NCBI GenBank assembly: GCA_035940575.1
Contig: DASZER010000067.1
Coordinates: 96,640-160,639 of the forward strand
Reading direction: 5' to 3'
DNA: 64,000 nucleotides
From: BP-191 sp035940575
Lineage (GTDB): Bacteria > Actinomycetota > Actinomycetes > BP-191
Under the pieces are notes generated by a model. It did no database searches. It had not been told where the DNA came from and saw only the letters and a list, made by a program, of their open reading frames with translations. Below, one piece after another: positions 1-8,672 of this stretch. A program made the translations under genes and the position numbers. The first letter of the stretch is position 1. The number at the start of each line of letters is the position of its first letter.

Positions 1-2
1 CC

Positions 3-1007
3 GTGTGGCCGCGCGGGGACAGGCCGGCCGCGCTGCGCGAGGCGGCGGCGCGCTTCCGGGAGGGGTTCGGCGGCGTCGTGCGCGGCGCGCGCACCGTGGA
101 CCTCGTGTCGGCGCCGTACCCCGCCAAGTACGCGTTCGCGGGCGTCGCGCACGCGGTCAACCCGTTCGTCACGCTGGTCAACCGCCTCATGGTCGTCCGC
201 TACGACGACCTCTCCGGCGTCACGCGCACGCTCGTCTTCGAGCCGACGCTGCCGCAGGGCAGCAGGCACGCGCCGTTCTACGCCAACCTCGCCACGAAGT
301 TCCCGAAGGCGCTCGAACGCCTCCTCGCGCCCGAGCACGCGACCGTGCCGCAGGCGCTCGCGTCCGTCGGCGTCGCGCCGGAGGACGTGGACGTCGTGCT
401 GTTCGACCACCTGCACGTGCAGGACCTCGCGCTGCTGCTCGGCACGTCGCGGACCGAGCCGCTGTTCCCGAACGCGACGTTCCTCTGCCAGTCCCGCGAG
501 CTGGACACGCTGCGCTCGACCCACCCGATGCAGTGGGCCTGGTACGTCGCCACGGACCTGAGCGACGTACGCCTCGACCGCGTCCAGGCGCTCGACGGTG
601 ACGTGCGGCTCGGCGAGGGCGTCGCGGTGATCCGCACGCCGGGGCACACCGACGGCAACCAGTCGCTGGTGCTGCGTACGGAGTCCGGCGTCTGGGTGTC
701 GAGCGAGAACGGCGTCGCGCTCGACAACTGGCACCCCGACCTGTCCACGATCCCGGGGCTGCGCGCCCACGCGCGGGAGATGGGCCGAGAGGTCGTCCTC
801 AACGCGAACACGCTCGAGGACTCGATCGACCAGTACGACTCGATGGTGCTGGAGAAGGCGCTGGCCGACCGCGTCGCGGGCACCGAGTGGCGGCAGATCC
901 TCCCGTCGAGCGAGCTCGCGCCGCTCAGGCGCCAGTGGCCGCTGGTGCCGACGCGCCTCGCGGGCGGGCTCGACGTCCGCTCCGTCGCCGCGCCCGTGCG
1001 CGCATGA
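3..1007 (+). CDS. MBL-fold metallo-hydrolase, probably 5'-partial
   Basis: Metallo-beta-lactamase-fold hydrolase. The first metal-binding signature is present as HLHVQD (H136, H138, D141 of the readable frame) and a further metal histidine lies in TPGHTDGN (H215), followed by a strand and the SSENGVALDN segment. The substrate cannot be told; MBL enzymes of this size (about 330 aa) are lactonases, thioesterases or other hydrolases. The frame is open to the window edge, so the GTG at base 3 may not be the true start. The stop overlaps the ATG of the next gene (ATGA), so the two are probably co-translated. Confidence 0.8.
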   Translation: MWPRGDRPAALREAAARFREGFGGVVRGARTVDLVSAPYPAKYAFAGVAHAVNPFVTLVNRLMVVRYDDLSGVTRTLVFEPTLPQGSRHAPFYANLATKFPKALERLLAPEHATVPQALASVGVAPEDVDVVLFDHLHVQDLALLLGTSRTEPLFPNATFLCQSRELDTLRSTHPMQWAWYVATDLSDVRLDRVQALDGDVRLGEGVAVIRTPGHTDGNQSLVLRTESGVWVSSENGVALDNWHPDLSTIPGLRAHAREMGREVVLNANTLEDSIDQYDSMVLEKALADRVAGTEWRQILPSSELAPLRRQWPLVPTRLAGGLDVRSVAAPVRA

Positions 1008-1975
1008 GGGCCGTCACGCTCGACGCGCTCGGCGAGCTCGTCTGGTCGGAGATCCCCGAGCCGCTGCCCGGCCCCGGCGAGGTACGGCTGCGCGTCGCGG
1101 CCTGCGGCATCTGCGGGTCCGACATGCACCTGCGCGCCATGGGCATCCTGCCGCCGGGCTACGTGATGGGCCACGAGTTCGCGGGCGTGGTCGACGCGGT
1201 GGGCCCCGGCGTCGCCCGCTGGTCGGAGGGGGACGCGGCGTGCGTGTACCCGTTCGTGCCGTCGGACGAGCACGACATGGCCGCGACGATCACCGGGATC
1301 GGCTGCGGCGGGCCGTTCGGCGGCCTCGCCGAGGCGGTCGTCGTCCCCGCCAACCGGCTGTGGCGGCTGCCCGCGTCGGTGCCGGTCAGCCACGGCGCCC
1401 TGGTCGAGCCGCTGGCGGTGGCGTTGCACGCCCTCGACGTCGCGGGCGTACGGCCCGACGACGCGGTCGCGGTCGTCGGCGCCGGCCCGATCGGGGCGCT
1501 GACCGCGGTCGCGCTGCGGGCGCGCGGGATCGAGCGCGTCGCGGTCGTGGAGCCGAACGAGCGGCGGCGCGCGCTCGTGGAGGGGGCGGCGTTCGGCCTC
1601 GACGGGGTGCACGAGGCGCTGATGGCCGAGCTGGACGGGCCGCCGCGCGTGGTGTTCGAGTGCGCGGGGCACCCGAGCGCGCCAGGGCTCGCGCTGGAGC
1701 TCGTCGCGCCGAGCGGGGTCGTCGCGCTGCTCGGAGTGCTGGACGAGCCCGTGCCGATCTCGCAGCTCCTCCTGATGGTCAAGGAGGCGCAGCTCAGGGC
1801 GTCGTTCTGCTACCGGCCGGCGTCGTTCGACGAGGCGGTCGGCCTGCTCGCGGACGGGAAGGTGCCGGTCGAGCGGCTCGTCACCTCGACGCGGCCGATG
1901 GCCGAGACGGACGAGGTGATGGCGACGCTGCGCGCGCCGGGCACGCGCGAGCTGAAGGTGCTGCTGACGCCCTAG
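1004..1975 (+). CDS. Zinc-dependent (MDR) alcohol dehydrogenase-like protein, short form
   Basis: Medium-chain dehydrogenase/reductase of 323 aa. The N-terminal catalytic domain has CGICGSD (C37) and GHE (H57, E58), the usual catalytic zinc ligands; the Rossmann fold starts at VVGAGPIGA. The four-cysteine structural-zinc lobe usual in this family is missing: only one Cys-containing stretch (GIGCGGPFGG) follows the YPF motif. It starts at the ATG that overlaps the MBL hydrolase stop, which suggests a joint role in breakdown or interconversion of an unknown alcohol or ester. Substrate is not predictable. It ends 6 bp before a convergent gene. Confidence 0.85.
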   Translation: MRAVTLDALGELVWSEIPEPLPGPGEVRLRVAACGICGSDMHLRAMGILPPGYVMGHEFAGVVDAVGPGVARWSEGDAACVYPFVPSDEHDMAATITGIGCGGPFGGLAEAVVVPANRLWRLPASVPVSHGALVEPLAVALHALDVAGVRPDDAVAVVGAGPIGALTAVALRARGIERVAVVEPNERRRALVEGAAFGLDGVHEALMAELDGPPRVVFECAGHPSAPGLALELVAPSGVVALLGVLDEPVPISQLLLMVKEAQLRASFCYRPASFDEAVGLLADGKVPVERLVTSTRPMAETDEVMATLRAPGTRELKVLLTP

Positions 1976-1981
1976 GCCGCG

Positions 1982-2344
1982 CTACGCGGCGGTGTGCTCG
2001 GACGGGCAGCTCGACACGGCGGCGTCGACGGTCTCGTACGTCGGGATCAACGTGTCGAGGCGCGTCAGGCCGAGCACCCGGCGGACGATCGCCTGCGGGG
2101 CGGCGAGGTGCAGCGAGCGCCCCTCGTGCCGCAGCCTGCGGTGGCCGCCGACGATCACGGAGATGCCGACGGAGTCGAGGAAGTCCACGCGCTCCAGGTC
2201 GAGCACGACGAGCGTGGAGCCGCTGGCGCTGGCGTCGACGAGGTCCTGCCGGAGGCGGGGTGCCGTCGCGAGGTCGAGGTCTCCCGCGGGCGCGACGAGG
2301 CGGTGCCCTGAACATGCGGCGTTCGATACGGGCGTGTCGTTCAC
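1982..2344 (-). CDS. STAS-domain anti-sigma factor antagonist
   Basis: SpoIIAA/RsbV-like STAS protein of 120 aa. It has the phosphoacceptor signature VDFLDSVGISV with Ser58 as the expected phosphorylation site, and LVVLDLERV as the preceding strand. In this family the unphosphorylated protein binds an anti-sigma kinase and frees a sigma factor. I chose the GTG at 2344 because the STAS fold begins about 15 residues later; an in-frame ATG at 2431 would add 29 residues of low-complexity sequence. No kinase or sigma gene lies next to it. A second STAS gene lies at 60.4 kb. Confidence 0.8.
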   Translation of the reverse strand: MNDTPVSNAACSGHRLVAPAGDLDLATAPRLRQDLVDASASGSTLVVLDLERVDFLDSVGISVIVGGHRRLRHEGRSLHLAAPQAIVRRVLGLTRLDTLIPTYETVDAAVSSCPSEHTAA

Positions 2345-2518
2345 GGAACGACCTGGCCTTCTGCTGTGGCGCGGCTCGAGACGTCCGACGTGGTCTGTGG
2401 GCGAGGCGGCAGGCCGGTTAGCGCATATCAAGATCCGGTCTGCAACCGACAGTACGCGCGGGACCGACCCTTGGGAAGCGCGCCGTCTCTGGCCTTTGGG
2501 ACAGGTCGGCCTTACCGC

Positions 2519-3061
2519 CTACGCGATCTTGATCTCGCCCAGGACCTTGCGGACGAGCGGCTCGAAGTGCTCCAGCGGCTCGCTGTCGTACGCCGGGTCG
2601 AACGCCGCCTGGTCCCACTCGTCGGTGAACCGCTCGGCCATTGCGAACCACGGCTCGTTGGCGTACCGCTGCCGCGCCTCCGGGTCCTTGCCGATCAGGT
2701 GGTAGTAGTGCCGGCCCTGGAAGTCCTGGTGGGTGCGGATGATCTGGTAGGTCTCCTCCGACACCCACGGCTTGAGGATCTCGGCCGCGATGGCGGGGTG
2801 GTTGGCGACGGAGATGACCTTGCCCATGTCGTGGCACAGGGCGCCGACGACGAGGTCGTCGGGGGCGACCGCGCGCTCGGCGAGGGTCGCGGTCTGGAGC
2901 GCGTGCGCGAGCTGGTTGACGCCGAACCCGCCGCTGAACGACTCCAGCGTGCGCAGCATCCCGAGGACGCGGTCGGCGACCTGCTCCTGGTACGGCGCCG
3001 TCTCCTGCGCGATGACGATCCAGTCGTCGAGGCTGCCCTCGTCCATGCGGGTGAACGCCAT
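2519..3061 (-). CDS. HD-domain protein (predicted HD phosphohydrolase, PhnZ/MIOX-like)
   Basis: 180-aa HD-domain protein. The metal-binding pattern can be followed as H (LAHALQ), HD (ALCHDMGK), H (IIRTHQ), HYYH, and a late Asp in DEWDQAAFDP. This layout, with the DEWDQ.FDP stretch and a C-terminal EP(L/M)VR motif, is that of the COG4341 group, which is related to the di-iron HD oxygenases PhnZ and myo-inositol oxygenase as well as to phosphohydrolases. Which chemistry applies here is open. The ATG at 3061 is preceded by a strong GGAGG, which rules out the longer reading that starts at 3271. Confidence 0.75.
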   Translation of the reverse strand: MAFTRMDEGSLDDWIVIAQETAPYQEQVADRVLGMLRTLESFSGGFGVNQLAHALQTATLAERAVAPDDLVVGALCHDMGKVISVANHPAIAAEILKPWVSEETYQIIRTHQDFQGRHYYHLIGKDPEARQRYANEPWFAMAERFTDEWDQAAFDPAYDSEPLEHFEPLVRKVLGEIKIA

Positions 3062-3149
3062 CGCTCGGCCTCCGGGGGTGTGGTCCGTCGGACACGATGG
3101 TACGGCGGCCGGCAGGACCGTCCCGCGCCGCCGCCGAACTTCGTTCGGC

Positions 3150-5543
3150 ATGAGAGCCCGTGCCCTGCTGCTCGCCGCCGCCCTGCTCGCGCCGGCCGCG
3201 CCCGCCGCGACCGCGGCCCCCGCGACGTACGACGTCAAGATCCGCTGGACCGAGTACGGCATCCCGCACATCGAGGCCGGCGACTACGCCTCCCTCGGGT
3301 ACGGCTACGGCTACGCCGTCGCGTCCCAGACGATCTGCACGCTCGCCGACGTCTACACGACGGTCCGCGCGCAGCGGTCGCGGTTCTTCGGCCCCGACGC
3401 CGGCTACACGTACCGGGCGAACGGCTCCACGGTCACGAACCTCAACAGCGACTTCTTCTACCAGTCGGTCATCGACGAGGCCCGCGTCGAGAAGATGCTC
3501 GACGGCCCCGACGCGCCCAAGCCGCAGATCCGCGACGGCGTGCGCGGCTACGTCGACGGCTACAACCGCTGGCTCGCCGACGCCGGCGGCGCGGCCGGCG
3601 TCACCGACCCGGCCTGCCAGGGCAAGCCGTGGGTCACGCCGATCACCGAGATGGACGCGTACCGCCGCTTCTACCAGCTCGCCCTGCTGGCCAGCAGCGG
3701 CGTGGCGCTCGACGGCATCGGCGCCGCGCAGCCGCCCGCGCCCGCCGCGCCCGTGCCCGCGATCGACACCGCCGCGACCGCCAAGGCGCTGACGACCGAG
3801 CTGGAGAAGCTTCAGATCGGCTCCAACGCCGTCGCGCTCGGCAGCGAGGCGACCGACAACGGCAAGGGCATGCTGCTCGGCAACCCGCACTTCCCGTGGC
3901 TCGGGTCCGAGCGGTTCTTCCAGGCGCACCTGACGATCCCCGGCACGCTCGACGTCGCCGGCGGCTCGCTGCTCGGCGTGCCCCTCGTCCTGATCGGCCA
4001 CACCGCGCACCAGGCGTGGTCGCACACGGTCTCCACGGCGTACCGGTTCACGCCGTTCCAGGAGACGCTCGTCCCCGGCTCGCCGACGACGTACCTCTAC
4101 GACGGCGTCCCGACGCGGATGACGGCCCGTACCGTGAAGGTGCAGGCGCTCGTGGACGGCAAGGTGGAGGAGCGCACCCGCACGCTCTACAGCACCAAGC
4201 ACGGCCCGGTGTTCACGTCGATCCTCGGCATCCCGCTGCCGTGGACGCCGGCGGCGGCGTTCGCGATGGGCGACGCCAACGCCCCGAACTTCCGCTACCT
4301 CAACCACTTCTTCGACGTGAACCACGCCCAGAGCGCCCGCGAGGTGCTCGACTCGCTGAAGCGCAACCAGGGCATCCCGTGGGTCAACACGCTCGCGGCC
4401 GACGACACCGGCGAGGCGCTCTACGCCGACATCTCCGTGACCCCCCACGTCACCGACGTGCAGGCCCGCGCCTGCGGCACGGCCGTGGGGCAGGCGACGT
4501 TCACGGCGTTGCGGCTGCCGGTCCTCGACGGCTCGCGCTCGACGTGCGAGTGGGGAAGCGACCCCGACTCGCGCCAGCCCGGGACGTTCGGTCCCTCGTC
4601 GATGCCGTCGCTGATCCGCCGCGACTACGTCACCAACTCCAACGACTCGTACTGGCTGTCCAACCCGGAGCAGCCGCTCGAGGGATTCGCGCAGATCATC
4701 GGCGACGAGCGCGCGGAGCGGACGACGCGCACGCGCTCCGGCCTCGTGATGGTCGCGGAGGAGCTGGCCGGCGGCGGGACGTTCAGCCGCCAGGAGCTGC
4801 AGGACATCCTCTACGCCAACCGCCAGCACTCGTTCGAGCTGACTCGCGACGACCTGCTGACGATGTGCCGGGCGTTCCCCGGCGGCATGGCGCCGTCGTC
4901 CAACGGCCCCGTCGCCGTCGGCAACGCCTGCGACGTCCTGGAGCGGTGGGACGGCACCGACAACCTGACCTCGCGCGGCGCGCTGCTGTTCCGGCGGTTC
5001 TGGAGCCGCGCGGTCGCGGTGCAGGCGGCGGTCATGACGAACGCGCAGCGGGCGCCGGTGTGGCTCGTGCCGTTCGACGCCGCCGACCCGGTGCGCACCC
5101 CGCGCGGGCTCAACGTCGCGAACCCGCTCGTGCAGCGCTCGTTCGGCGACGCGCTGTCCGACCTCGCGGGCGCCGGCATCCCCGTCGACGCGCCGCTCGG
5201 CGAGTGGCAGGTCGACGCGCGGCCCGACGGGACGCGGACGCCGTACCACGGCGGGCCGGGCACGCTCGGGGTCTTCAACGCGATGAACTCGTCGTGGAAC
5301 GCCTCGCGCGGCTACGTCGGCCCGCTGGCGCACGGCTCGTCGTTCGTCCAGGTGGTGTCGTTCGACGGCGACGGCTGCCCCGACGCGCGGACGATCCTCA
5401 CGTACTCGCAGTCCACGAACCCGAACAGCCCGCACTACGCGGACCAGACGCGGCTCTTCTCGGGCGGCGGCTGGGTGACCGACCGCTTCTGCAAGGGCGA
5501 CGTGCGCGACAACGCCGTCGGCGAGCTGCACCTGAGGGCGTAG
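3150..5543 (+). CDS. Secreted penicillin-acylase-family Ntn hydrolase (aculeacin A/AHL acylase type)
   Basis: 797-aa exported amidohydrolase of family S45. A signal peptide (about residues 1-23, ending in Ala-rich ATAAP) precedes the alpha chain and a Pro/Ala spacer (about residues 190-215). The autocatalytic site is IGSNAVALG, with Ser225 as the expected N-terminal nucleophile of the beta chain after self-cleavage. It is followed by GNPHFPW, AWSHTVST and DYVTNSNDSYWLSNP, which match the aculeacin A acylase and AHL-acylase branch rather than classical penicillin G acylase. Likely action: extracellular hydrolysis of long-chain acyl amides such as lipopeptides or acyl-homoserine lactones. It faces the phosphatase gene with 11 bp between the stops. 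Confidence 0.9.
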   Translation: MRARALLLAAALLAPAAPAATAAPATYDVKIRWTEYGIPHIEAGDYASLGYGYGYAVASQTICTLADVYTTVRAQRSRFFGPDAGYTYRANGSTVTNLNSDFFYQSVIDEARVEKMLDGPDAPKPQIRDGVRGYVDGYNRWLADAGGAAGVTDPACQGKPWVTPITEMDAYRRFYQLALLASSGVALDGIGAAQPPAPAAPVPAIDTAATAKALTTELEKLQIGSNAVALGSEATDNGKGMLLGNPHFPWLGSERFFQAHLTIPGTLDVAGGSLLGVPLVLIGHTAHQAWSHTVSTAYRFTPFQETLVPGSPTTYLYDGVPTRMTARTVKVQALVDGKVEERTRTLYSTKHGPVFTSILGIPLPWTPAAAFAMGDANAPNFRYLNHFFDVNHAQSAREVLDSLKRNQGIPWVNTLAADDTGEALYADISVTPHVTDVQARACGTAVGQATFTALRLPVLDGSRSTCEWGSDPDSRQPGTFGPSSMPSLIRRDYVTNSNDSYWLSNPEQPLEGFAQIIGDERAERTTRTRSGLVMVAEELAGGGTFSRQELQDILYANRQHSFELTRDDLLTMCRAFPGGMAPSSNGPVAVGNACDVLERWDGTDNLTSRGALLFRRFWSRAVAVQAAVMTNAQRAPVWLVPFDAADPVRTPRGLNVANPLVQRSFGDALSDLAGAGIPVDAPLGEWQVDARPDGTRTPYHGGPGTLGVFNAMNSSWNASRGYVGPLAHGSSFVQVVSFDGDGCPDARTILTYSQSTNPNSPHYADQTRLFSGGGWVTDRFCKGDVRDNAVGELHLRA

Positions 5544-5554
5544 GCCCTCACGGG

Positions 5555-6991
5555 TCAGCGGGCGGCGCGGGCGGTACGGCGCAGCGTCACGTCGTCGACG
5601 ACCGTGCCGTCGGGCTTCACCGCGCGCAGCCGCATCGACGCCGTGCCGCCCCCGCGGCCGGGGTCGACGTCGGCGACGAGGACCGAGAGGTCCATGTGCC
5701 GCGCGGCCGACCACAGCGCGGTCTCCGGCTCGCGGAGGCCGCCCTCGACGAAGACGAACGACGCCGGGAACAGCGACACCGGCACGCCCGTCTGCCCGCC
5801 ACCGCCCGCGGTGACGTACGTCGTGCCGTGAGCGGCCTCGACGGTCGAGCCGGTGGGCGCCTGCGCGACGGCCTGCCCCGCGCGCAGCGGGTGCGTGCGC
5901 TCGTAGCCGTGGTTGTGGCCGTTGACCACGAGGTCGACGCCGTGGCGGTCGAAAAGCGGCGTCCACCGCGTCCGCACCCCCGCGTCGCTGGCGTGGCCGG
6001 CGTTGGTGGAGTACGCGCAGTGGTGGAACGTCACCACGACGAAGTCGACCCTCGGGTCCGCCCGCAGCGCCTTGAGCGTGCGGTCGAGCCAGCGGTCCTG
6101 CGCGTCGCCGAGCCAGCCGAGGTTCGCGGGGATCTCGAACGACGCGTCGTTGGCATCGAGCGCGACCACGGCGACGTTGCCGTAGCGGAACCAGTACGTG
6201 TGCGGCGCGCCGCCCGCGCCGTTGCGTGGCAGCGCGAAGCGGGAGTGGAAGCCGCCGTAGCCGTGCGCGCCCTCGCCGTACTCCATGTCGTGGTTGCCGA
6301 CCGCCGGCATCCACGGCGTCGTCGCGGTGGCGGCGCGGTTCATCGCGAACCAGCGGTCCCACACCGCCGGGTCGGCGGAGTCGTCGGGCCGGCCGCTGCC
6401 GCCGGCCGCGGCGTAGCAGAGGTCGCCCGCCACGACGTGGAACGCCGGCTTCAGCGCGACCACGCGGCTCATGGTGGTCACCGCCGCGGGGCTCGTGCCC
6501 TGGTCGCCGAACGCCGTGAAGCGGAACGGCCTCGGCACGCCCGCCGCGGTCCTGAACGTCCGCCCCGCCGTCGAGCCGCCCGCGTGGCGCACGCGGTAGT
6601 GGTAGGTCGTGTCGGGCGCGAGGGCGGGCAGGCGCACGTGGTGGTAGACCGTGCCGCCCGCCGCGACCGCGCGCGACTCCGCGGCGAACGTGAGCCCGTA
6701 CGCCCGGTCGCGCCCGAGGTCGAGGAACGGCCTCGCGACGTTCGCCGGGGTCGACCACGACACGACGACCTCGCGCGAGGCGTCGGCGCCGAACACGAGG
6801 TGCTCGCCGCTCGGGGCCACGGCCGCGATGCCCGGCTTGCTCCACAGCACCGGCCCGGTGGCCGCGGCGACCAGCGCGCCCCGGAGCAGGCGGCGGCGGG
6901 TGACGACGTTGCGGCGCAGGATCGCGTCCGCCTCCGCCATGGTGAGGCGGCCGGCGGGGAGGTCGGGCAGCGTGCCGTAGGGCGTCTCCAT
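5555..6991 (-). CDS. Tat-exported purple acid phosphatase-like metallophosphoesterase
   Basis: 478-aa secreted phosphoesterase. A twin-arginine-type signal (TRRRLLRGAL, residues 31-40) leads into a fibronectin-III-like N-terminal domain (about 60-150) and a calcineurin-like catalytic domain. Metal-ligand motifs of purple acid phosphatases appear in order: FGDQG (D163), GDLCY (D190, Y193), GNHD (N233, H234), the VTFHH block and GHNHGYER. The Tyr in GDxxY is the charge-transfer ligand that marks purple acid phosphatases. The start is taken at ATG 6991, just ahead of the signal. It probably releases phosphate from organic phosphates outside the cell. Confidence 0.88.
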   Translation of the reverse strand: METPYGTLPDLPAGRLTMAEADAILRRNVVTRRRLLRGALVAAATGPVLWSKPGIAAVAPSGEHLVFGADASREVVVSWSTPANVARPFLDLGRDRAYGLTFAAESRAVAAGGTVYHHVRLPALAPDTTYHYRVRHAGGSTAGRTFRTAAGVPRPFRFTAFGDQGTSPAAVTTMSRVVALKPAFHVVAGDLCYAAAGGSGRPDDSADPAVWDRWFAMNRAATATTPWMPAVGNHDMEYGEGAHGYGGFHSRFALPRNGAGGAPHTYWFRYGNVAVVALDANDASFEIPANLGWLGDAQDRWLDRTLKALRADPRVDFVVVTFHHCAYSTNAGHASDAGVRTRWTPLFDRHGVDLVVNGHNHGYERTHPLRAGQAVAQAPTGSTVEAAHGTTYVTAGGGGQTGVPVSLFPASFVFVEGGLREPETALWSAARHMDLSVLVADVDPGRGGGTASMRLRAVKPDGTVVDDVTLRRTARAAR

Positions 6992-7161
6992 CGCGACCCG
7001 ATGGTAGGTGCGGGGCCCCGGCCCGTCAGGGCATCCGGCGGACGAGGCGGGCGAATGCGGGGGGACAGGATTTCCGAAATGCCCCATTGACCCCCGTTCG
7101 GCCCCGTGCCACCGTAGCCGCCGACCGGGGGACCACACTCATACGTCACGGGGGAACACGC

Positions 7162-7803
7162 ATGTCTGGTCTACGTCGTACCGTCCTGCTCGCCGTCGCC
7201 GCCGCGTCGGCCAGCCCCCTCTCCGCGGGCGCCGCGCCCGCCACGTCGGCCACCGTCGGCGTTCCCTGCGCCTACACCGGCGCGACCGTGCCCAGCGGCA
7301 GGATCGAGACGGTCTCCGTATCGGTGTCGACGGGCCAGCTGACCTGCCTGCCCTGGGCCGAGGTCACCGGGACCACCTCCGCCTCCCGCTCGCTGCTGGC
7401 CGCCCGGTCCTGCGGCACGGTCCAGGTCAACGACGCGGTCGCCGCCGGCCCCGCGCCGGGCAGCGCGTCGACGTGCGGCTCGGCCACCGGCAGCGGCCCG
7501 GTGTCGGTCTCGAGCGTCCCCGGCGACAGGCTCTACGTCTGCACGTACGCCGTGACCACGAGCGGCGGCGTTCGCACGTACGACGCCGACGGCGACGCCT
7601 CGAACGGCGCGCAGTGCGCCCTCGTTCTGGACGCCGGCACCGGTACGGGGGGCGGCCAGGGCGGCGTCTGCCTCGCCGCGCGGCCGCCGATCGTCGTGGA
7701 CGACCCGCGGGAGCCCGACCCGTTCTGCGCCGCGTGCCTCTCGGGCATCGACCCGTGGGTCGACGACCTCTACGAGACCGTCCTCGAGGTCGTCCACCTG
7801 TAG
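7162..7803 (+). CDS. Secreted Cys-rich protein, candidate substrate of the adjacent MNIO enzyme
   Basis: 213-aa protein not recognised as a named family. It has a clear Sec signal peptide (about residues 1-24, Ala-rich, cleavage near GAAPA). The mature part holds nine cysteines spaced along its length, ending in a FCAACLSG (CxxC) motif and an acidic/hydrophobic tail (DDLYETVLEVV). A GGGGGA-like ribosome site precedes the ATG. It is followed after 2 bp by a DUF692/MNIO gene and then by a partner gene. Exported Cys-rich proteins ahead of MNIO genes are the bufferin type of RiPP precursor, in which cysteines become thiooxazole-like groups; assigning that role here is inference from order and composition. 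Confidence 0.72.
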   Translation: MSGLRRTVLLAVAAASASPLSAGAAPATSATVGVPCAYTGATVPSGRIETVSVSVSTGQLTCLPWAEVTGTTSASRSLLAARSCGTVQVNDAVAAGPAPGSASTCGSATGSGPVSVSSVPGDRLYVCTYAVTTSGGVRTYDADGDASNGAQCALVLDAGTGTGGGQGGVCLAARPPIVVDDPREPDPFCAACLSGIDPWVDDLYETVLEVVHL

Positions 7804-7805
7804 CG

Positions 7806-8672
7806 GTGGGGGCGTACGGCGTCGGCCTGGTCCTCAACCCCGACATCGCGCGGTTCCTGCGCGAGCGACCGGGCGAGGTCGACTACGTCGCCGTGATCCC
7901 GGAGACGCTCTGGGCGGACAGCCGGTCCGGGGCCGACCGGTTCCGCTCGTCGCCCGCGGCCACGGCGATGCTGGACGAGGTCGCCTCGACCCTGCCCCTC
8001 GTCGCGCACGGGATCGGCCTGTCGATCGGCACCGCCGCCGACCTCGACGTGCCGCACCTGGACCAGGTCGCCTCGTGGCAGGAGCGGTACGGCTTCGCGT
8101 GGTACGGCGAGCACCTGTCGTACACCCGTGTCGTGTCGTCGACAGGCACGCAGCGGCACGCCGGGCTCGCGCTGCCGGTGCCGTACGACGCCGACGTGCT
8201 GGAGGCCGTGGCCGCGCGCGTCGCGGGGGTTCGCGAGCGGGTGCCTGTGCCGTTCGCGCTGGAGAACCCGGTGACGTTCACGCCGCTCGCGGACGAGGAC
8301 ATGACCGAGCCGGAGTTCCTCAACGCGCTCGCCGCGCGGTCGGGCTGCCACGTGCTGCTCGACCTGCACAACCTCCACGTGAACGCCGTCAACGGCGTCG
8401 CCGACGCGGAGGCGTACGTCGCCGCGCTCGACCTGGCGAACGTCATCGAGATCCACGTGGCCGGGGGCAAGACGCTCTCGGGCACCTACACCGACGCGCA
8501 CTCGGGCCCGTGCCCCGACGAGGTCTGGCGGCTGCTGGACGCCGTGCTGCCGCGATGCCCGAACGTGCGCGGGGTGACGTTCGAGATCGTGGCCGGCCAC
8601 TACGACAGGCTCGGCCAGGACACGATCGCGGCCGAGGTGGCGCGGATGCGCGCGGCGTGGGAGCGGCGATGA
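7806..8672 (+). CDS. DUF692 multinuclear non-haem iron oxygenase (MNIO)
   Basis: 288-aa enzyme of the DUF692/MNIO family (TIM barrel, relatives MbnB, TglH, BufB). Expected iron ligands can be followed: H in AHGIG, E-H in WYGEHLS, E-N in ALENP, D and N in LLDLHNLHVN, H in EIHVAGG, D-H in TDAHSG and E in FEIVAGH. Characterised members oxidise cysteine residues of a peptide substrate. The GTG at 7806 is 2 bp after the stop of the Cys-rich secreted protein and has no ribosome site of its own, so translation is probably coupled. It overlaps the next gene by ATGA. Length is normal for the family. Confidence 0.92.
   Translation: MGAYGVGLVLNPDIARFLRERPGEVDYVAVIPETLWADSRSGADRFRSSPAATAMLDEVASTLPLVAHGIGLSIGTAADLDVPHLDQVASWQERYGFAWYGEHLSYTRVVSSTGTQRHAGLALPVPYDADVLEAVAARVAGVRERVPVPFALENPVTFTPLADEDMTEPEFLNALAARSGCHVLLDLHNLHVNAVNGVADAEAYVAALDLANVIEIHVAGGKTLSGTYTDAHSGPCPDEVWRLLDAVLPRCPNVRGVTFEIVAGHYDRLGQDTIAAEVARMRAAWERR

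Noticed and set aside
2366..7090. Very long open frames on both strands (1574 and 1475 codons)
   Set aside because: They cross several genes with recognised domains on the opposite strand or other frames and are Arg/Ala/Pro-rich, the usual by-product of high GC.
7087..7120. TTGACC as a -35 box before the Cys-rich secreted gene
   Set aside because: No acceptable -10 at the right distance; not strong enough to annotate.
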